64,000 bases of DNA from Microbacterium sp. H1-D42 (GTDB lineage Bacteria; Actinomycetota; Actinomycetes; Actinomycetales; Microbacteriaceae): NCBI RefSeq assembly GCF_022637555.1, contig NZ_CP093342.1, positions 2,790,001-2,854,000 of the forward strand, read 5' to 3'. Below are positions 28,592-38,660 of the stretch, in pieces; the stretch's first letter is position 1; each line of letters opens with the position of its first letter. Below the pieces are notes generated by a model. The model saw only the letters and a program-made list of their open reading frames with translations. It did no database searches and was not told the DNA's origin. The position numbers and the translations under genes are program-made.

Positions 28592-29748
28592 CGCTTGCCT
28601 CCCGGCGCGATCGCCTCGTAGAGCGCCTCGTACCCCCGGGCAACGCTCTGCCACCGGAAGTACTTCACTCTCTCGCGCCCCCGTGCACCGATCCTCCTGC
28701 GAAGGGTCGGCTCCGAACTCACTCGAATCAGTACATCAGCCAGGGCGCTGAGATCGGTTGGGTCGACCAGAAGCCCATCTTCCCCATCTCTCACGAATTC
28801 GCCCGCCCCACCACGGCTTGTCATGACCAACGGCGCGCTCGCGCGCCAGGCCTCCAGCGCGACGATACCGAAGGCTTCGGAACGAGACGGGACGACCACC
28901 GCTGTGGCGGCACGCATATACGCATCGACCTCGGCGGGCGAGAGTCGGCCGAGAAATGACACCACAGCGCCGAGTCCCGCCTGCTTGGCACGCTGTTCGA
29001 GCGCGTCGCGCTCGGGTCCGTCTCCACCGATCAGAAGGTTGATGCCTTCTGGACGCGCACGCGCGAACGCATCGATGAGCAGGTCGAATCCCTTCGCGGC
29101 CCCGAGACGTCCGACTGCGAACAGATACTCACCGTCCAAGGGCACAGTGGCCGGGGCTACCTCGAGGTCGACTCCATTCGGCACGACCTCCCCGTGCGCG
29201 AGTGCGTACTTCGCCCGCAGATCGGCGAGTACAAACTCGCTCGGCGCGGTCACGGCATCCGCCGATGCCAGGGCACGACGCAAACGCGACCTCAAGAACG
29301 CCGAACGCACGTAGATACCGTTGTCGTCGGCCACGGTCTCGCCATGTGAGGTGATCACGAGGGGTGTCCCGTGTTTATGATGCAAGGCATCGGCGTACAC
29401 GCCATTAGGTCCGAAGCAGTGCACGTGAAGCACGTCCGGCTTCAGGCGCCTGTGAGCACGACGCCACGAGCCCCACGCTGTGGGCCAGCGAGCAGCGAAT
29501 CGCAACATCGCGGGCAGCGAACGCGCTGGGAGCGGTGTGTGCAGGTACCTTACGGGAATCTCGCTGCCATCAGCGGCAAGAAACGGATGCTGCGGGGCTG
29601 AGCCTCGGTCGACCGTCCACACCTCGACGATGTGGCCCCGCGAATGCAAGTGCCGCGCCACTTGGGCGACATGCTCCTCGACGCCGCCGAAATGCGGGGC
29701 GAACGACGAGGTGATCAGAGCGACGCGATGCGCTGTCGGGTCAGCCAT
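28588..29748 (-). CDS. GT4 family glycosyltransferase
   Basis: 386 residues from ATG 29748, which overlaps the end of the Wzz-kinase gene by eight bases. VALITSSFAPHFGGVEEHVAQVARHL, VVPNGVDLEVAP, LFAVGRLGAAKGFDLLIDAF and SRSEAFGIVALEAWRASAPLV give a complete GT-B transferase with GGVE loop and E-x7-E. The tight coupling to the chain-length kinase and pyruvyl transferase suggests it works on the same polymer. The last residues (PGGKR) run into the next gene's start. Confidence 0.88.
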   Translation of the reverse strand: MADPTAHRVALITSSFAPHFGGVEEHVAQVARHLHSRGHIVEVWTVDRGSAPQHPFLAADGSEIPVRYLHTPLPARSLPAMLRFAARWPTAWGSWRRAHRRLKPDVLHVHCFGPNGVYADALHHKHGTPLVITSHGETVADDNGIYVRSAFLRSRLRRALASADAVTAPSEFVLADLRAKYALAHGEVVPNGVDLEVAPATVPLDGEYLFAVGRLGAAKGFDLLIDAFARARPEGINLLIGGDGPERDALEQRAKQAGLGAVVSFLGRLSPAEVDAYMRAATAVVVPSRSEAFGIVALEAWRASAPLVMTSRGGAGEFVRDGEDGLLVDPTDLSALADVLIRVSSEPTLRRRIGARGRERVKYFRWQSVARGYEALYEAIAPGGKR

Positions 29749-31360
29749 TCTTGGGGCCGCGTTGCGACCGGCGCGCCGGCACGTCAACGCTGGCACCACG
29801 CAGTAGTTCATTGAAGTCGTCGGCCATCGCCCCATCGTCGGCGACCGCATCTGCTGTCGCCCCCTCTTCAGGCGTGGGCAGGTAGAAGTCCGCGTGCGGC
29901 TGTGCCGCAGCAGGTCGAGCGCTGACCTCTGGCGTCGCAGCATCTGCCTTGTGCTTCGAAGCCCGGGACCTGCCTTTCTTCGCGGAGCTCGGCGAATACT
30001 CGTATGTGTACACCGATGATTCCGACCCCGTCAGCGGTGCGCGGTTCAGAACGACGCCGAGCACTCGGCCGTGCACCTTGTGCAGCGCCTCTTTCGCCTT
30101 CTCGACGAGGTCATAGGTGGTCTTTCCGACCGAGACGACGATGAGCACGCCGTCAGCCTGGTGAGCGAGCACGGCGCCATCGGTGACGGCGAGCAGAGGC
30201 GGCGCGTCGATGATCACTGTCGCGTGTTCCGCGAGTTCGTCGACGATCGCCTTCATCTTCGCCGAGCCGAGCACTTCACTGGGGTTCGGCGGGATCGTGC
30301 CGGCGACGAGCACTGCGAGACTCGGTACGTGAGGTGAGCTCTGCAATACGTCGACGAGGTTCGCCCGCCCCGCGAGGACATCAGTGAGACCCGACGTCGC
30401 CGACGCCCCGGTCGTCTTCGCGACGGTCGGCCGACGCAGATCACCGTCGACGAGCACAACAGGCACGCCGTTGGCTGCGAGCGTCGCGGCCAGATTCGCG
30501 GCGACCGTCGACTTGCCCTCACCAGGAACTGCGCTGCTCACCAGGATGATGCGTGGCGGATTGTCGACATCCATGAACTGCAGGTTGGTGCGCAACACAC
30601 GCAGCGCCTCGCGCATTGCGTAGCTCGACTTGGTACCCGACTGGTCGTCGATCAGAAGGCGCTGACCATCCTGCACCTCGTCGGCCAGAGGCAGCGTCCC
30701 GACAACCGCGACGCCGAGGCGCGACTCGACATCGTCGCGCGCGCGCACGCGCCGATCCGACACCGCGCGCACCAGCGCGAAGGCGATGCCCATGCCGAGC
30801 CCGAGCACACCGCCGACGAGCAGCGCCATGCGCTTGTCCGGGAATGCCGGCGCCGATGGCAGCGCCGCCGATTCCGCCAACTCGACGGTGATCGTACCCA
30901 TCTCGGGTGCGGACTCGTCCGCGCGTTCTTCGATCGTGTCAGTCAACCCGTTGACCCACGCCTCGGCAAGGTCGCGTGCAGCCTCGGGCGTCGATCCCTC
31001 AGCCGTGATCTTGAGAATCGGAGTGCCGACAGGATTCTCTACCGTCACACGCTGTACGAGTTGCTCAGGGGCGACGTCCAGTCCGAGTGCCTCAGCGGCC
31101 TTCTCTGCGACATTTCGCCACGTCGCCATCTCGAGGAATGTGGGCACCTGCGACTTCGAGATGGAGTCGTTCGATCCGGGCGAAAGCTGCATTCCCTCTT
31201 CGGCAGCGCTCTTCACCGTGACGACGCCACTCGCGTCAGCGCGGTAGACAGGAGTCTGCACTGCCGCCCAGCCGAACCCGGCGGCAAGCCCCAGCAGCGT
31301 CATCAGCACGATGCCGAGCCAGTGCCGCTTCAGCGCGTTCGCGTAGTCACGGAGTTCCAT
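29741..31360 (-). CDS. Polysaccharide co-polymerase / BY-kinase (Wzz-Wzc type)
   Basis: 539 residues. Wzz domain with membrane helices at about 15-36 and 178-200 and a periplasm-side loop between, then a cytoplasmic ATPase: Walker A AVPGEGKST (277-285), Walker A' VLVDGDLRRP (302-311) and Walker B VIIDAPP (382-388). After it comes a short tyrosine cluster YTYEY (451-455), a probable autophosphorylation site, and an Ala/Pro-rich tail of ~80 residues. Controls polymer length and export; the LMW phosphatase at 10835 is its likely counter-enzyme. GGACAAATGGGG lies just upstream of the start. Its 5' end overlaps the Wzy-like gene by 31 bases. Confidence 0.93.
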   Translation of the reverse strand: MELRDYANALKRHWLGIVLMTLLGLAAGFGWAAVQTPVYRADASGVVTVKSAAEEGMQLSPGSNDSISKSQVPTFLEMATWRNVAEKAAEALGLDVAPEQLVQRVTVENPVGTPILKITAEGSTPEAARDLAEAWVNGLTDTIEERADESAPEMGTITVELAESAALPSAPAFPDKRMALLVGGVLGLGMGIAFALVRAVSDRRVRARDDVESRLGVAVVGTLPLADEVQDGQRLLIDDQSGTKSSYAMREALRVLRTNLQFMDVDNPPRIILVSSAVPGEGKSTVAANLAATLAANGVPVVLVDGDLRRPTVAKTTGASATSGLTDVLAGRANLVDVLQSSPHVPSLAVLVAGTIPPNPSEVLGSAKMKAIVDELAEHATVIIDAPPLLAVTDGAVLAHQADGVLIVVSVGKTTYDLVEKAKEALHKVHGRVLGVVLNRAPLTGSESSVYTYEYSPSSAKKGRSRASKHKADAATPEVSARPAAAQPHADFYLPTPEEGATADAVADDGAMADDFNELLRGASVDVPARRSQRGPKNG

Positions 31361-32745
31361 GCCACCCCCATTTGTCCCAGACTCTCGATCTTAGAAGACT
31401 CGCCGTCATTGGTGCCGAGAGATTGCCCATGATCCTCCGGATGCCGATCTCGCCAGTACACCTGTGCGCCCAGGCATATCCCGGCTATGAGGAATGGGAT
31501 CGAGGTCTGAGCAGCGACCCAGAACAGATCGAACTGCGCAGCGACGATGCGTGAGATCAGAGCGGCGAAGGCCAATGCGCCGAAGGCCGGATGCTTGGTC
31601 CAGAACTTCCACAGCACGATCAGGAACCCGATCCACATCACGCCGAAGGCCGCGAGGCCGACCACCCCCGTGGAGGCGACGACTTCCAATTCGGCCTGAG
31701 GTGGCTGGAAGTTCGCAGTCGGATGCACGTACCAGTAGCGCAGCCCATGCCCGAAGATCGGCGAGTGCTTCCACAGCGCGTACACCTCCCGCATCCATTC
31801 GAGCCGCTGGTAGGTGGAGTTGAACCTGTTCTGCGACTCGAACTGGTCGATCACGCTCTGCACGATCAGCACGGCGCCAGGGATGCCGAGCAGCGCAACC
31901 AGGATCTTGTGCCGTCCCGCACCGGAACGCATCACGTACAGCATCATGGCGACGATGAGCCCGATGATGGCCTGCCGCGACTGAGTCAGGGCGAGAGCGA
32001 TGAACATCAGCCACATTGCGGGCAGCGTCACGCGACGCGAGAGTCGCGCAGCGGGCGGTTTGATGAACACGATGAGGATCGCGAATGACAGTGCAGCCCC
32101 TGCGAAGTTCTTGTGCATCGCCCAGGGCCACCGCGGATAGATCGGTTTGAAGCCTTCGGTGATGAACACCACCGCGGCCGTCACAATCGTGCCGATCGCG
32201 ATCAGCGCAGCGGTGGCGATCATCAGCAGCAACGCCGTTCGCATCAGACCGGCCCGACCGATTCCCCAGCCGAGCACCAGTGCGCCGGCGATGAGCAGCC
32301 ACGCATGGAACCATTCGACGGTGTTCTGCGGGAACGGGTTGACGATGACCGTGAAGAGTGTCGCGAATTGGTAGATGGCGTTCAACCAGAGCATCGCGCG
32401 CATCGTCGGGCTGAAGTCCCGACGCGACAGCAGCACCACGGTGACGAAACCGAGGGCGATCGCGAGGTCCGAGACCGTAAGGTCTCCGACGCCGATGCCG
32501 ACGCGCGCCGTGACAAAAGCGCTTGGTACGGCCATCAGCGGGAGAATCATCGGATGCCGAGGCGAGAGCACCACGCCGATGATGACCGCGGACAATGCGA
32601 TTGCGGTCGTGGCTCCATCGGCGAGGCCCCTGTCCAGCAGGAAGTACACCGCGAGCACGGTGCCGACGGCGAACAAAGACCAGCGCCACAGGTTAGCCCA
32701 GGCTTCGCGAAGAAGACCGGCGACCACGGCACGACGAATCGCCAC
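31330..32745 (-). CDS. O-antigen ligase/polymerase-like membrane protein (Wzy_C type)
   Basis: 471 residues from GTG 32745; AAGGAGG four bases upstream is a textbook ribosome binding site. About eleven hydrophobic segments, a large loop with HSPIFGHGLRYWY followed by QAELEVVASTGVVGLAAF, the Wzy_C hallmark, and LTQSRQAIIGL before it. Such proteins polymerise lipid-linked repeats or ligate glycan chains outside the membrane. The 3' end overlaps the Wzz-kinase start by 31 bases, so chain elongation and length control are made together. Confidence 0.85.
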   Translation of the reverse strand: MAIRRAVVAGLLREAWANLWRWSLFAVGTVLAVYFLLDRGLADGATTAIALSAVIIGVVLSPRHPMILPLMAVPSAFVTARVGIGVGDLTVSDLAIALGFVTVVLLSRRDFSPTMRAMLWLNAIYQFATLFTVIVNPFPQNTVEWFHAWLLIAGALVLGWGIGRAGLMRTALLLMIATAALIAIGTIVTAAVVFITEGFKPIYPRWPWAMHKNFAGAALSFAILIVFIKPPAARLSRRVTLPAMWLMFIALALTQSRQAIIGLIVAMMLYVMRSGAGRHKILVALLGIPGAVLIVQSVIDQFESQNRFNSTYQRLEWMREVYALWKHSPIFGHGLRYWYVHPTANFQPPQAELEVVASTGVVGLAAFGVMWIGFLIVLWKFWTKHPAFGALAFAALISRIVAAQFDLFWVAAQTSIPFLIAGICLGAQVYWRDRHPEDHGQSLGTNDGESSKIESLGQMGVAWNSVTTRTR

Positions 32746-32807
32746 GCGCCCTCCTTCCCCTCGGAGCCCCTGAAGTTCTCAGTATCGCACCCGACAGCCC
32801 GACGAAA

Positions 32808-32837
32808 GAAGGCGGCCACCATCCGGTGACCGCCTTC
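32808..32837 (-). terminator. Terminator of the glmM-side operon
   Basis: GAAGGCGG/C/CACC ATCC GGTG/A/CCGCCTTC forms a strong hairpin; on the minus strand it is followed by TTCTTTCG. It lies 14 bases after the glmM stop and separates housekeeping genes from the glycan locus. Confidence 0.82.
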
Positions 32838-32851
32838 TCATTCCATAACGC

Positions 32852-34213
32852 TCAGAGCGCGAGGTGCTTCCGCACGACCTCGGCGAGAGATTCGGCGTGG
32901 GCGTTCGCAGTGTCAGCATCCGATGCTTCGACCATCACGCGCACGAGCTGCTCCGTACCCGACTTGCGCAGCAGCACGCGTCCGGTCGAGCCCAGCTCGA
33001 CCTCGACCGCCTTGACTGCCTCCTGCACGAGGGCGTGATCGCGCACGGCCTCTTTGTCGACATCCTTCACGTTGATCATCACCTGCGGGTAGACGGTCAT
33101 CACCGAAGCGAGCTCTGCGAGCGACTTCTTCTGACGCGCCATCTCCGCGACCAGGTGCAGCCCCGTGAGCACACCGTCGCCGGTCGTCGCAAACTCGCTC
33201 ATGATGACGTGGCCTGACTGCTCGCCACCCAGCGAGAAGCCGTTGGCGTTCATGTCCTCGAGCACGTAGCGGTCGCCGACCGCCGTCTGCCGAACGGTGA
33301 TGCCGTTCTGCTGCATCGCGACGTGCAGTCCGAGGTTGCTCATCACCGTCGCGACGAGGGTGTCGTCCTTCAGCTTGCCGCGGGACTTCATAGCCACAGC
33401 GAGGATCGCCATGATCTGGTCGCCGTCGACGACGTTGCCGTCGGCGTCCACTGCGAGGCAGCGGTCGGCGTCGCCGTCGTGGGCGATGCCCACCTGCGCC
33501 CCGACGCGGATGACCTCGGCGGCCAGCTTGTCGAGGTGCGTCGACCCGACGCCGTCGTTGATGTTGACCCCGTCGGGGTCGGCGCCGATGACGGTCACCT
33601 TCGCGCCGGCGTTGCGGAACACCTCAGGGGATGCCCCAGATGCTGCGCCATTGGCGCAGTCGAGTACCACGTGGATGCCGTCGAGCCGGTGCGGCAGGGA
33701 CGCCAGCAGGTGCATGACGTAACGATCCTCAGCATCCGCGAATCGACGAACGCGACCCACCTCTGCGCCTGTCGGCTGCAGCATGGGACCGGTCATCGAC
33801 TCTTCGATGCGCTGCTCGACCTCGTCGGGCAGCTTGACCCCGCCGCGGGCGAAGATCTTGATGCCGTTGTCGGGAGCCGGGTTGTGCGATGCCGAGATCA
33901 TCACGCCGAAGTCGGCGTCGATGTCGGAGATCAGGAAGGCCGCCGCCGGGGTCGGCAGAGTGCCGGCATCCAGCACATCCACGCCCGACGAGGCGAGACC
34001 CGCCTCGACAGCGGCGCTGAGGAAGTGACCGGAGATCCGCGGGTCGCGAGCGACCACAGCGGTGAGCCGCTTGCCGGTGGCGCGACGCGCCTCGGCAATA
34101 CGGCCCTGGCCCAGGACGACAGCAGTCGCCTGGGCCAGGGTGAGCGCAAGTCCAGCGGTGAGGGTCTCGCCATTGGCGAGACCCCGCACGCCGTCCGTAC
34201 CGAACAGTGCCAT
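32852..34213 (-). CDS. glmM: Phosphoglucosamine mutase
   Basis: 453 residues. Converts glucosamine-6-phosphate to glucosamine-1-phosphate for UDP-GlcNAc and peptidoglycan. FGTDGVRG at residues 4-11, catalytic phosphoserine Ser109 in [12 protein letters not shown], metal loop HDGDADRC, sugar-binding GEQSGH and the C-terminal phosphate loop [14 protein letters not shown] are all intact. Downstream of rplM-rpsI, as in most actinobacteria, and probably partly co-transcribed with them (17-base gap to rpsI). Confidence 0.97.
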   Translation of the reverse strand: MALFGTDGVRGLANGETLTAGLALTLAQATAVVLGQGRIAEARRATGKRLTAVVARDPRISGHFLSAAVEAGLASSGVDVLDAGTLPTPAAAFLISDIDADFGVMISASHNPAPDNGIKIFARGGVKLPDEVEQRIEESMTGPMLQPTGAEVGRVRRFADAEDRYVMHLLASLPHRLDGIHVVLDCANGAASGASPEVFRNAGAKVTVIGADPDGVNINDGVGSTHLDKLAAEVIRVGAQVGIAHDGDADRCLAVDADGNVVDGDQIMAILAVAMKSRGKLKDDTLVATVMSNLGLHVAMQQNGITVRQTAVGDRYVLEDMNANGFSLGGEQSGHVIMSEFATTGDGVLTGLHLVAEMARQKKSLAELASVMTVYPQVMINVKDVDKEAVRDHALVQEAVKAVEVELGSTGRVLLRKSGTEQLVRVMVEASDADTANAHAESLAEVVRKHLAL

Positions 34214-34230
34214 AGAAGGAACTGCGTCGA

Positions 34231-34716
34231 TCAGCGCTTCGAGTACTGAGGAGCCTTGCGGGCCTTCTTGAGACCGGCCTTCTTGCGCTCGATGACGCGG
34301 GCGTCACGCGAGAGGAAGCCGGCCTTCTTCAGCGTCGGGCGGTTGTTCTCGGCGTCGATGTTGTTCAGCGAACGGGCGATGCCGAGGCGCAGCGCGCCGG
34401 CCTGGCCCGAGTCGCCGCCACCCGAGATGCGGGCGATGACGTCGTACGCACCGGCGAGGTTCAGCGCCGTGAACGGGTCGTTGATCAGCTGCTGGTGCAG
34501 CTTGTTCGGGAAGTAGTCCTCAAGGGTACGACCGTTGACCGTGATGATGCCCGAGCCGGGGATCAGACGCACGCGGGCGATGGCCTGCTTGCGACGGCCC
34601 ACAGCGGCGCCCGGAACCGAGAGCACGGGACGGGGAGCGGACTCCACGACGACAGCCTCAGGGCTCTCGGTCGTGAAGTTCTGCGGGAATTCGGTGGTGT
34701 CCTGGATGTCAGCCAC
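34231..34716 (-). CDS. rpsI: 30S ribosomal protein S9
   Basis: 161 residues: an acidic actinobacterial N-terminal extension of ~35 residues, then the S9 core ([36 protein letters not shown]) ending in the invariant Ser-Lys-Arg that reaches the ribosomal P-site. Follows rplM by 26 bases in the conserved rplM-rpsI order. Confidence 0.98.
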   Translation of the reverse strand: MADIQDTTEFPQNFTTESPEAVVVESAPRPVLSVPGAAVGRRKQAIARVRLIPGSGIITVNGRTLEDYFPNKLHQQLINDPFTALNLAGAYDVIARISGGGDSGQAGALRLGIARSLNNIDAENNRPTLKKAGFLSRDARVIERKKAGLKKARKAPQYSKR

Positions 34717-34742
34717 GAGTATGTCCTTAGTCTTTACGGCGC

Positions 34743-35189
34743 TTACTGGGCGACCTGGTCGAGGGTGTACGGCGTGGGCTGCTGTGCGGCGTGCGGGTGC
34801 TCAGCACCGGCGTACACCTTCAGCTTCGACAGCTGCTCGCGACCCAGGGTGTTCTTCGGGAGCATGCCGCGGACGGCCTTCTCCACAGCGCGAGTCGGGT
34901 TCTTCTCGAGCAGTTCGGCGTACGACGTGGCCGTCAGGCCGCCCGGGTAACCCGAGTGACGGTAAGCCATCTTCTTCTGGAGCTTCTGGCCCGTGAGGGC
35001 GACCTTCTCGGCGTTGACGATGATGACGAAGTCACCGGTGTCGACGTGAGGAGCGAAGGTCGGCTTGTTCTTGCCGCGCAGGATTGCTGCTGCGTGCGAG
35101 GCGAGGCGACCGAGAACGACGTCAGTGGCGTCGATGACGACCCAGTTACGCTGGATCTGCCCGGCCTTCGGGGTGAATGTGCGCGTCAC
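34743..35189 (-). CDS. rplM: 50S ribosomal protein L13
   Basis: 148 residues from GTG 35189. [36 protein letters not shown] and [12 protein letters not shown] are the L13 signatures. First gene of rplM-rpsI-glmM. A ~155-base untranslated leader precedes it (next entry). Confidence 0.98.
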   Translation of the reverse strand: MTRTFTPKAGQIQRNWVVIDATDVVLGRLASHAAAILRGKNKPTFAPHVDTGDFVIIVNAEKVALTGQKLQKKMAYRHSGYPGGLTATSYAELLEKNPTRAVEKAVRGMLPKNTLGREQLSKLKVYAGAEHPHAAQQPTPYTLDQVAQ

Positions 35190-35349
35190 AATAGTGCTGC
35201 TTTCTTGATTCGAACGGAGAGGTTCGTGAATCCCACTCCGGGGTGGTTCACGTTCTCTGTTCGAGACCGGAACACGCCAGTGGAGGGCTCACGTTCGTCG
35301 TGCTCGGCACTCGAACGAGTCGAATGCCAGGCACCAAAGGGTTAGCTTA
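35190..35349 (-). promoter_or_regulatory. rplM leader with candidate -10 element
   Basis: TAAGCT (minus strand, 35344-35349) fits a TAnnnT -10 box; no good -35 is visible 17 bases upstream. The ~150-base leader contains the complementary arms GTGAACCACCCCG and CGGAGTGGGATTCAC (about 35230-35262), a probable hairpin. Ribosomal autoregulation is possible, but the sequence alone does not match a leader family I can name. Confidence 0.35.
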
Positions 35350-35379
35350 CAGCATCAGGGTGCGTGCTGCCGAACTCGG

Positions 35380-36048
35380 CTACGCCGCCTGGGCCGTCAC
35401 CAGGATCGGGCGGTGATCACTGGTGCCCTGCGGAAGGGTCGTGATGTTCGAGATGTCGAAGCCGACCGAGGTCGCGAAGTCGTAGTGCCCGCGGAACACG
35501 CGGTACCGCGTGTAGGTGTGATCGTCGCTGAGAGAGAGCATGTACCCGTGCTCGCGCACCGTCTGGCCGAGGTTCTCCTTGAAGACCGGATAGTTGTAGT
35601 CGCCCACCATCAGCACCGGCAGCTGCGGACCAAGCGACTGCAGCTCATCGAGCGCCGCGCGGATCTGATTGCGGCGCAGCGAGTTCAGCGCGGTCAGAGG
35701 CGCTGCGTGGAACGACGCCACGATCACGTGGCGCCCTGTGTCGATGTTCGTCAACAGCGCGCCGAGCACGCGCTCGTGGGCAGGCTTCAGCACCCGATCG
35801 TGCAGCGACTTCTTCAGCCCGATCGTGCGCACTTTCTCGACCCGAAACGTGTTTCGGCGCACGTACATCGCCAGCCCCAGCCGGTTGCCGCTGGTCGCTT
35901 CGATCAGAGACAGCCCGCCGATGGAATCAGCGAGCTCTGTCGTGTCGCACTCCTGCAGACAGAGGATGTCGGGATCGTGTGTGCTCACCAGATCCGCCAG
36001 TTCACCGGCAGCACGATGCTTGCGCAGGTTGTACGAGATGAGCCTCAT
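35380..36048 (-). CDS. Endonuclease/exonuclease/phosphatase family protein
   Basis: 222 residues. EEP fold: SYNLRKH near the start (Asn), ILCLQECD (metal Glu), VASFHAAPL, VLMVGDYNYP (catalytic Asp-Asn) and TSDHRPILV (catalytic Asp-His) are present in order, so it is likely active as a metal-dependent phosphoesterase or nuclease. Substrate unknown. No signal peptide, hence cytoplasmic. Starts nine bases after the stop of the upstream membrane-protein gene, suggesting co-transcription with truA. Confidence 0.85.
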   Translation of the reverse strand: MRLISYNLRKHRAAGELADLVSTHDPDILCLQECDTTELADSIGGLSLIEATSGNRLGLAMYVRRNTFRVEKVRTIGLKKSLHDRVLKPAHERVLGALLTNIDTGRHVIVASFHAAPLTALNSLRRNQIRAALDELQSLGPQLPVLMVGDYNYPVFKENLGQTVREHGYMLSLSDDHTYTRYRVFRGHYDFATSVGFDISNITTLPQGTSDHRPILVTAQAA

Positions 36049-36057
36049 GCGTTCACG

Positions 36058-37428
36058 TTACCGCCGTCGCTCGTCTCGTCGCTGACTCTTACGCTGCTTG
36101 CGCTCAGCTTCATTCTGGCGCTGCTTCGCGAGCTCGGCGGGGCTTGGCAGGTCGCCGGGCAGCAGCCGCTCGCGCATCAGCACGCGCATGCCGACCTCAC
36201 GGCGATAGGAGAGCGCCCCGACCAGGACGGCGATGAACAGCATCCCCTGTCCGACGGCGAGCGCGATCGACGCGTCGACACCTTCCCACTCGACCATCGC
36301 GATTCCCCCGGCGATGATCAGCACGGCTGTGCCGAAGCTCGCCAGGGTGATGTTCGCGAGGCTGCCGGTGGACTCGGCGCCCAGCAGGTCGACGACGCGG
36401 CCCTGGTCCTCGACCCGGCGGCGCCCACCTGCGGCCAGCCAGCGTCGCAGCGATTCCTCGGCGAGCATCCGCCGCCCGACCGAGAACAGCCACGCCGCCA
36501 GACACAGCAGACCGAACACGGTCAGCAGGCCGCCACCCAGCGTCGCCGCCGAATCGATGACGCTCTCGCCGGCCGCGCCGTACGTCCTCTGCTCGCAATG
36601 GCGGCAGGGCTGGCGCAGCATGACCCCGAGCATGAAGATCGCAGCCCCCAGGCCGAGGAGCCAGCCCAGCGCAGTCACCCAGAAGCCTCCACGTGCGCCG
36701 GTGCGCACCATGTGCGGCAGCTCGGCGACGGGCAGCGTCTTGCGGATCGCACGATCGGCATGGTCAGCGCGCGGTGCCTGCCTCTTCCATGCCGCGCGCA
36801 GCGCGTCGAGACGCTCGACCTGCGCGGGCTCGTAGCGCCGCCCGAAGACAGTCATGACGTAGCCGATCCCGAACAGCCCGGCCACGACCGCCGTGATGAT
36901 CAGACTGATCACGAAGCTGTCGAAGTTCTCCCCCGCCATGTAGATCGACAAGCACACGCACAGCGCGAGCAGCCCGCCCGCGATCCAGCAGACGAGCACG
37001 CCGGCGTCGCGCAGCATCTTCGCCGGCGGCGTCTTCAGTCCCTCGCGCACCGCTCGCGGCGGCACCGATGTCGGATGCTGTCGCGCCAGTTCCTCCACGG
37101 CGGCGAACGTCGCGAACCGGCCGGCGATCAGGACCGCGGGCCAGGCGATCGCCATCACACCCCAGCTGATCAGCACCGGGCCCATGGATGCCCGGAACAG
37201 AGCGTCGAAGTCGAGATCGACGCCCAGCAGGTCGAGCACGCCGGTCTCCTCGATCACGATCGCCAGCACCAGCACGCCCAGGAACGTGGTGATCGAGCCC
37301 ATGGTGAGCCCGGCCACAGTGTGGAACAGGCCGTTCGTCACCTGCAGACCGGGCGATTGGATCTCTCTGACCCGTGGTTCGTCGGGGTCAGTGGCGCGGT
37401 CGTCGGAGTGCGCGGGTTGGTCAGTCAT
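36058..37428 (-). CDS. Polytopic membrane protein, function unknown
   Basis: 456 residues from ATG 37428, overlapping the truA end by eight bases. About eight hydrophobic segments arranged in two halves, each followed by a basic cytoplasmic loop (RRYEPAQVERLDALRAAWKRQAPRAD; REVGMRVLMRERLL). A CRHCEQ motif sits in the middle. The C-terminus is strongly basic (KQRKSQRRDERRR). I do not recognise a family; similar proteins are generally annotated as hypothetical membrane proteins. It appears to be co-expressed with truA. Confidence 0.75.
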   Translation of the reverse strand: MTDQPAHSDDRATDPDEPRVREIQSPGLQVTNGLFHTVAGLTMGSITTFLGVLVLAIVIEETGVLDLLGVDLDFDALFRASMGPVLISWGVMAIAWPAVLIAGRFATFAAVEELARQHPTSVPPRAVREGLKTPPAKMLRDAGVLVCWIAGGLLALCVCLSIYMAGENFDSFVISLIITAVVAGLFGIGYVMTVFGRRYEPAQVERLDALRAAWKRQAPRADHADRAIRKTLPVAELPHMVRTGARGGFWVTALGWLLGLGAAIFMLGVMLRQPCRHCEQRTYGAAGESVIDSAATLGGGLLTVFGLLCLAAWLFSVGRRMLAEESLRRWLAAGGRRRVEDQGRVVDLLGAESTGSLANITLASFGTAVLIIAGGIAMVEWEGVDASIALAVGQGMLFIAVLVGALSYRREVGMRVLMRERLLPGDLPSPAELAKQRQNEAERKQRKSQRRDERRR

Positions 37429-38293
37429 CAGCATCCGACCGGCCGTCGCGCGCCTCTTGGTCGCGACGGGCGCGGGTCTGCTCTGCACGCGAGGCCAGCA
37501 GCTCGTCGGCGGGGTACCCGACCTCGGCCAGAGTGAGACCGCGGGCGGGCAGCACCTTGAACGCGCTGGTGCGGGTGAGCTCATCGCGCAGCCGCACGAC
37601 GTCGTCGACCGACAGCTTGCCCTCCCCCACCGCCGCGCAGGCGCCGACGAGCGCCCGCACCATGCTGTGGCAGAACGCGTCGGCCTTCACCTCGGCAACG
37701 AGGACGCCGTCGGCGTCGCGCGTCCAGCGGTAGTCGAGCAGCGTGCGGATCGTCGTCGCCTCCTCGCGCGGCTTGCAGTATGCGGCGAAGTCGTGCAGCC
37801 CGATGAGGGTGCGCGCAGCGGCATCCATCTGCAATGCGTCGAGGTCTGCACGCACCGTCGTCGTGTCGTTGCGACGCATCGGGTCGTATCCGACGGCATT
37901 GTCGGCGAGGCGGTAGCGGTAGCGCCGCCACACGGCCGAGAAGCGCGCGTCGAAACCCTCGGGTGCGACAGAGGTGCGGGTCACCGTCACATCGGGGTAG
38001 TTGCCGAGAACGCCTCGGATGCGACGGGCGAGCGACCCTGCAGGATCGGATGCCGCCTGCCCGTGCCTCGTCTGCACGCGCGCCCACTGGTCGGCGTCGA
38101 GATCGACGTGCGCGACCTGGTCGGCGGCGTGCACTCCGGCATCCGTCCGCCCGGCGACGACGAGCCGCGCCTCGGAGCCGACGATGCGGGCCAGCGCCGT
38201 CTCGAGTGTGCCCTGCACGGTGCGCAGCCCAGGCTGGGTCGCCCAGCCGCGGAAATGAGTGCCGTCATAGGCGATGTCCAGGCGAATGCGCAC
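37421..38293 (-). CDS. truA: tRNA pseudouridine(38-40) synthase
   Basis: 290 residues. IAYDGTHFRGWATQ, GRTDAGVHA with catalytic Asp51, the RRYRYRL segment and FCHSMVRALVGA identify TruA, which modifies the anticodon arm. In many actinobacteria truA follows rplQ; here it heads a small operon instead. The C-terminal tail is extended and charged. Confidence 0.96.
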   Translation of the reverse strand: MRIRLDIAYDGTHFRGWATQPGLRTVQGTLETALARIVGSEARLVVAGRTDAGVHAADQVAHVDLDADQWARVQTRHGQAASDPAGSLARRIRGVLGNYPDVTVTRTSVAPEGFDARFSAVWRRYRYRLADNAVGYDPMRRNDTTTVRADLDALQMDAAARTLIGLHDFAAYCKPREEATTIRTLLDYRWTRDADGVLVAEVKADAFCHSMVRALVGACAAVGEGKLSVDDVVRLRDELTRTSAFKVLPARGLTLAEVGYPADELLASRAEQTRARRDQEARDGRSDADD

Positions 38294-38336
38294 GGACCCA
38301 GCCTAGGGTCTCGGTCAGCTTTGCCCTGTCTGCAGC

Positions 38337-38415
38337 GGATTACTGATGACTCGGCGTGCGCACGGCGTGTCGCCGGGTGGACACGCCGCACGAGCACCGG
38401 ATCATCAGTGATTCG
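38337..38415. repeat. Imperfect palindrome PE1
   Basis: About 79 bases fold on themselves: GGATTACTGATGAC pairs with ATCATCAGTGATTC, and CACGGCGTGTC with GACACGCCGCAC, around a CGCCGGGTG loop. It shares core and right flank (AGCACCGGAT, later CGCGGAAC/CGCGTGGAAC) with PE2 at 38661, while the outer arms differ but stay self-complementary. No coding role visible. Confidence 0.7.
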
Positions 38416-38480
38416 GTACGCGGAACTCGTCGGCAACGCGGGCGTCAACAGGAGTACGGTCGGCCATGAGAGGGGTCGCC

Positions 38481-38633
38481 ATGACTGGTCAGCATCCGCA
38501 CCACGTGCCAGCACCGGGTGAGCCGAGCGTTCCGGAGCTCGAGATCGACGAGACCGTAGCGCCGCGCCCCGAAGAGGAGGCGGCCGATCTGGCCCGCGCC
38601 GTGCCCGACACCGCCGACCACAGTCACGACTGA
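38481..38633 (+). CDS. Possible small acidic protein between two palindromes
   Basis: 50 residues from ATG 38481, preceded by AGAGGGG five bases upstream. His-rich start (TGQHPHHVPAPGEPS), then acidic (ELEIDET, RPEEEAAD) and a DHSHD end. A good ribosome binding site and biased composition favour a real gene, but it is short and I recognise no family. It lies on the strand opposite its neighbours and is bracketed by PE1 and PE2; a small out-of-frame ATG lies at 38466. Confidence 0.42.
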   Translation: MTGQHPHHVPAPGEPSVPELEIDETVAPRPEEEAADLARAVPDTADHSHD

Positions 38634-38660
38634 TCTCGCCCAGTGCCCGCCCCCCGGCCT

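Noticed and set aside
35190..35349. Known L13 ribosomal leader RNA
   Set aside because: A hairpin is present, but I cannot match it to the described leader families by eye.
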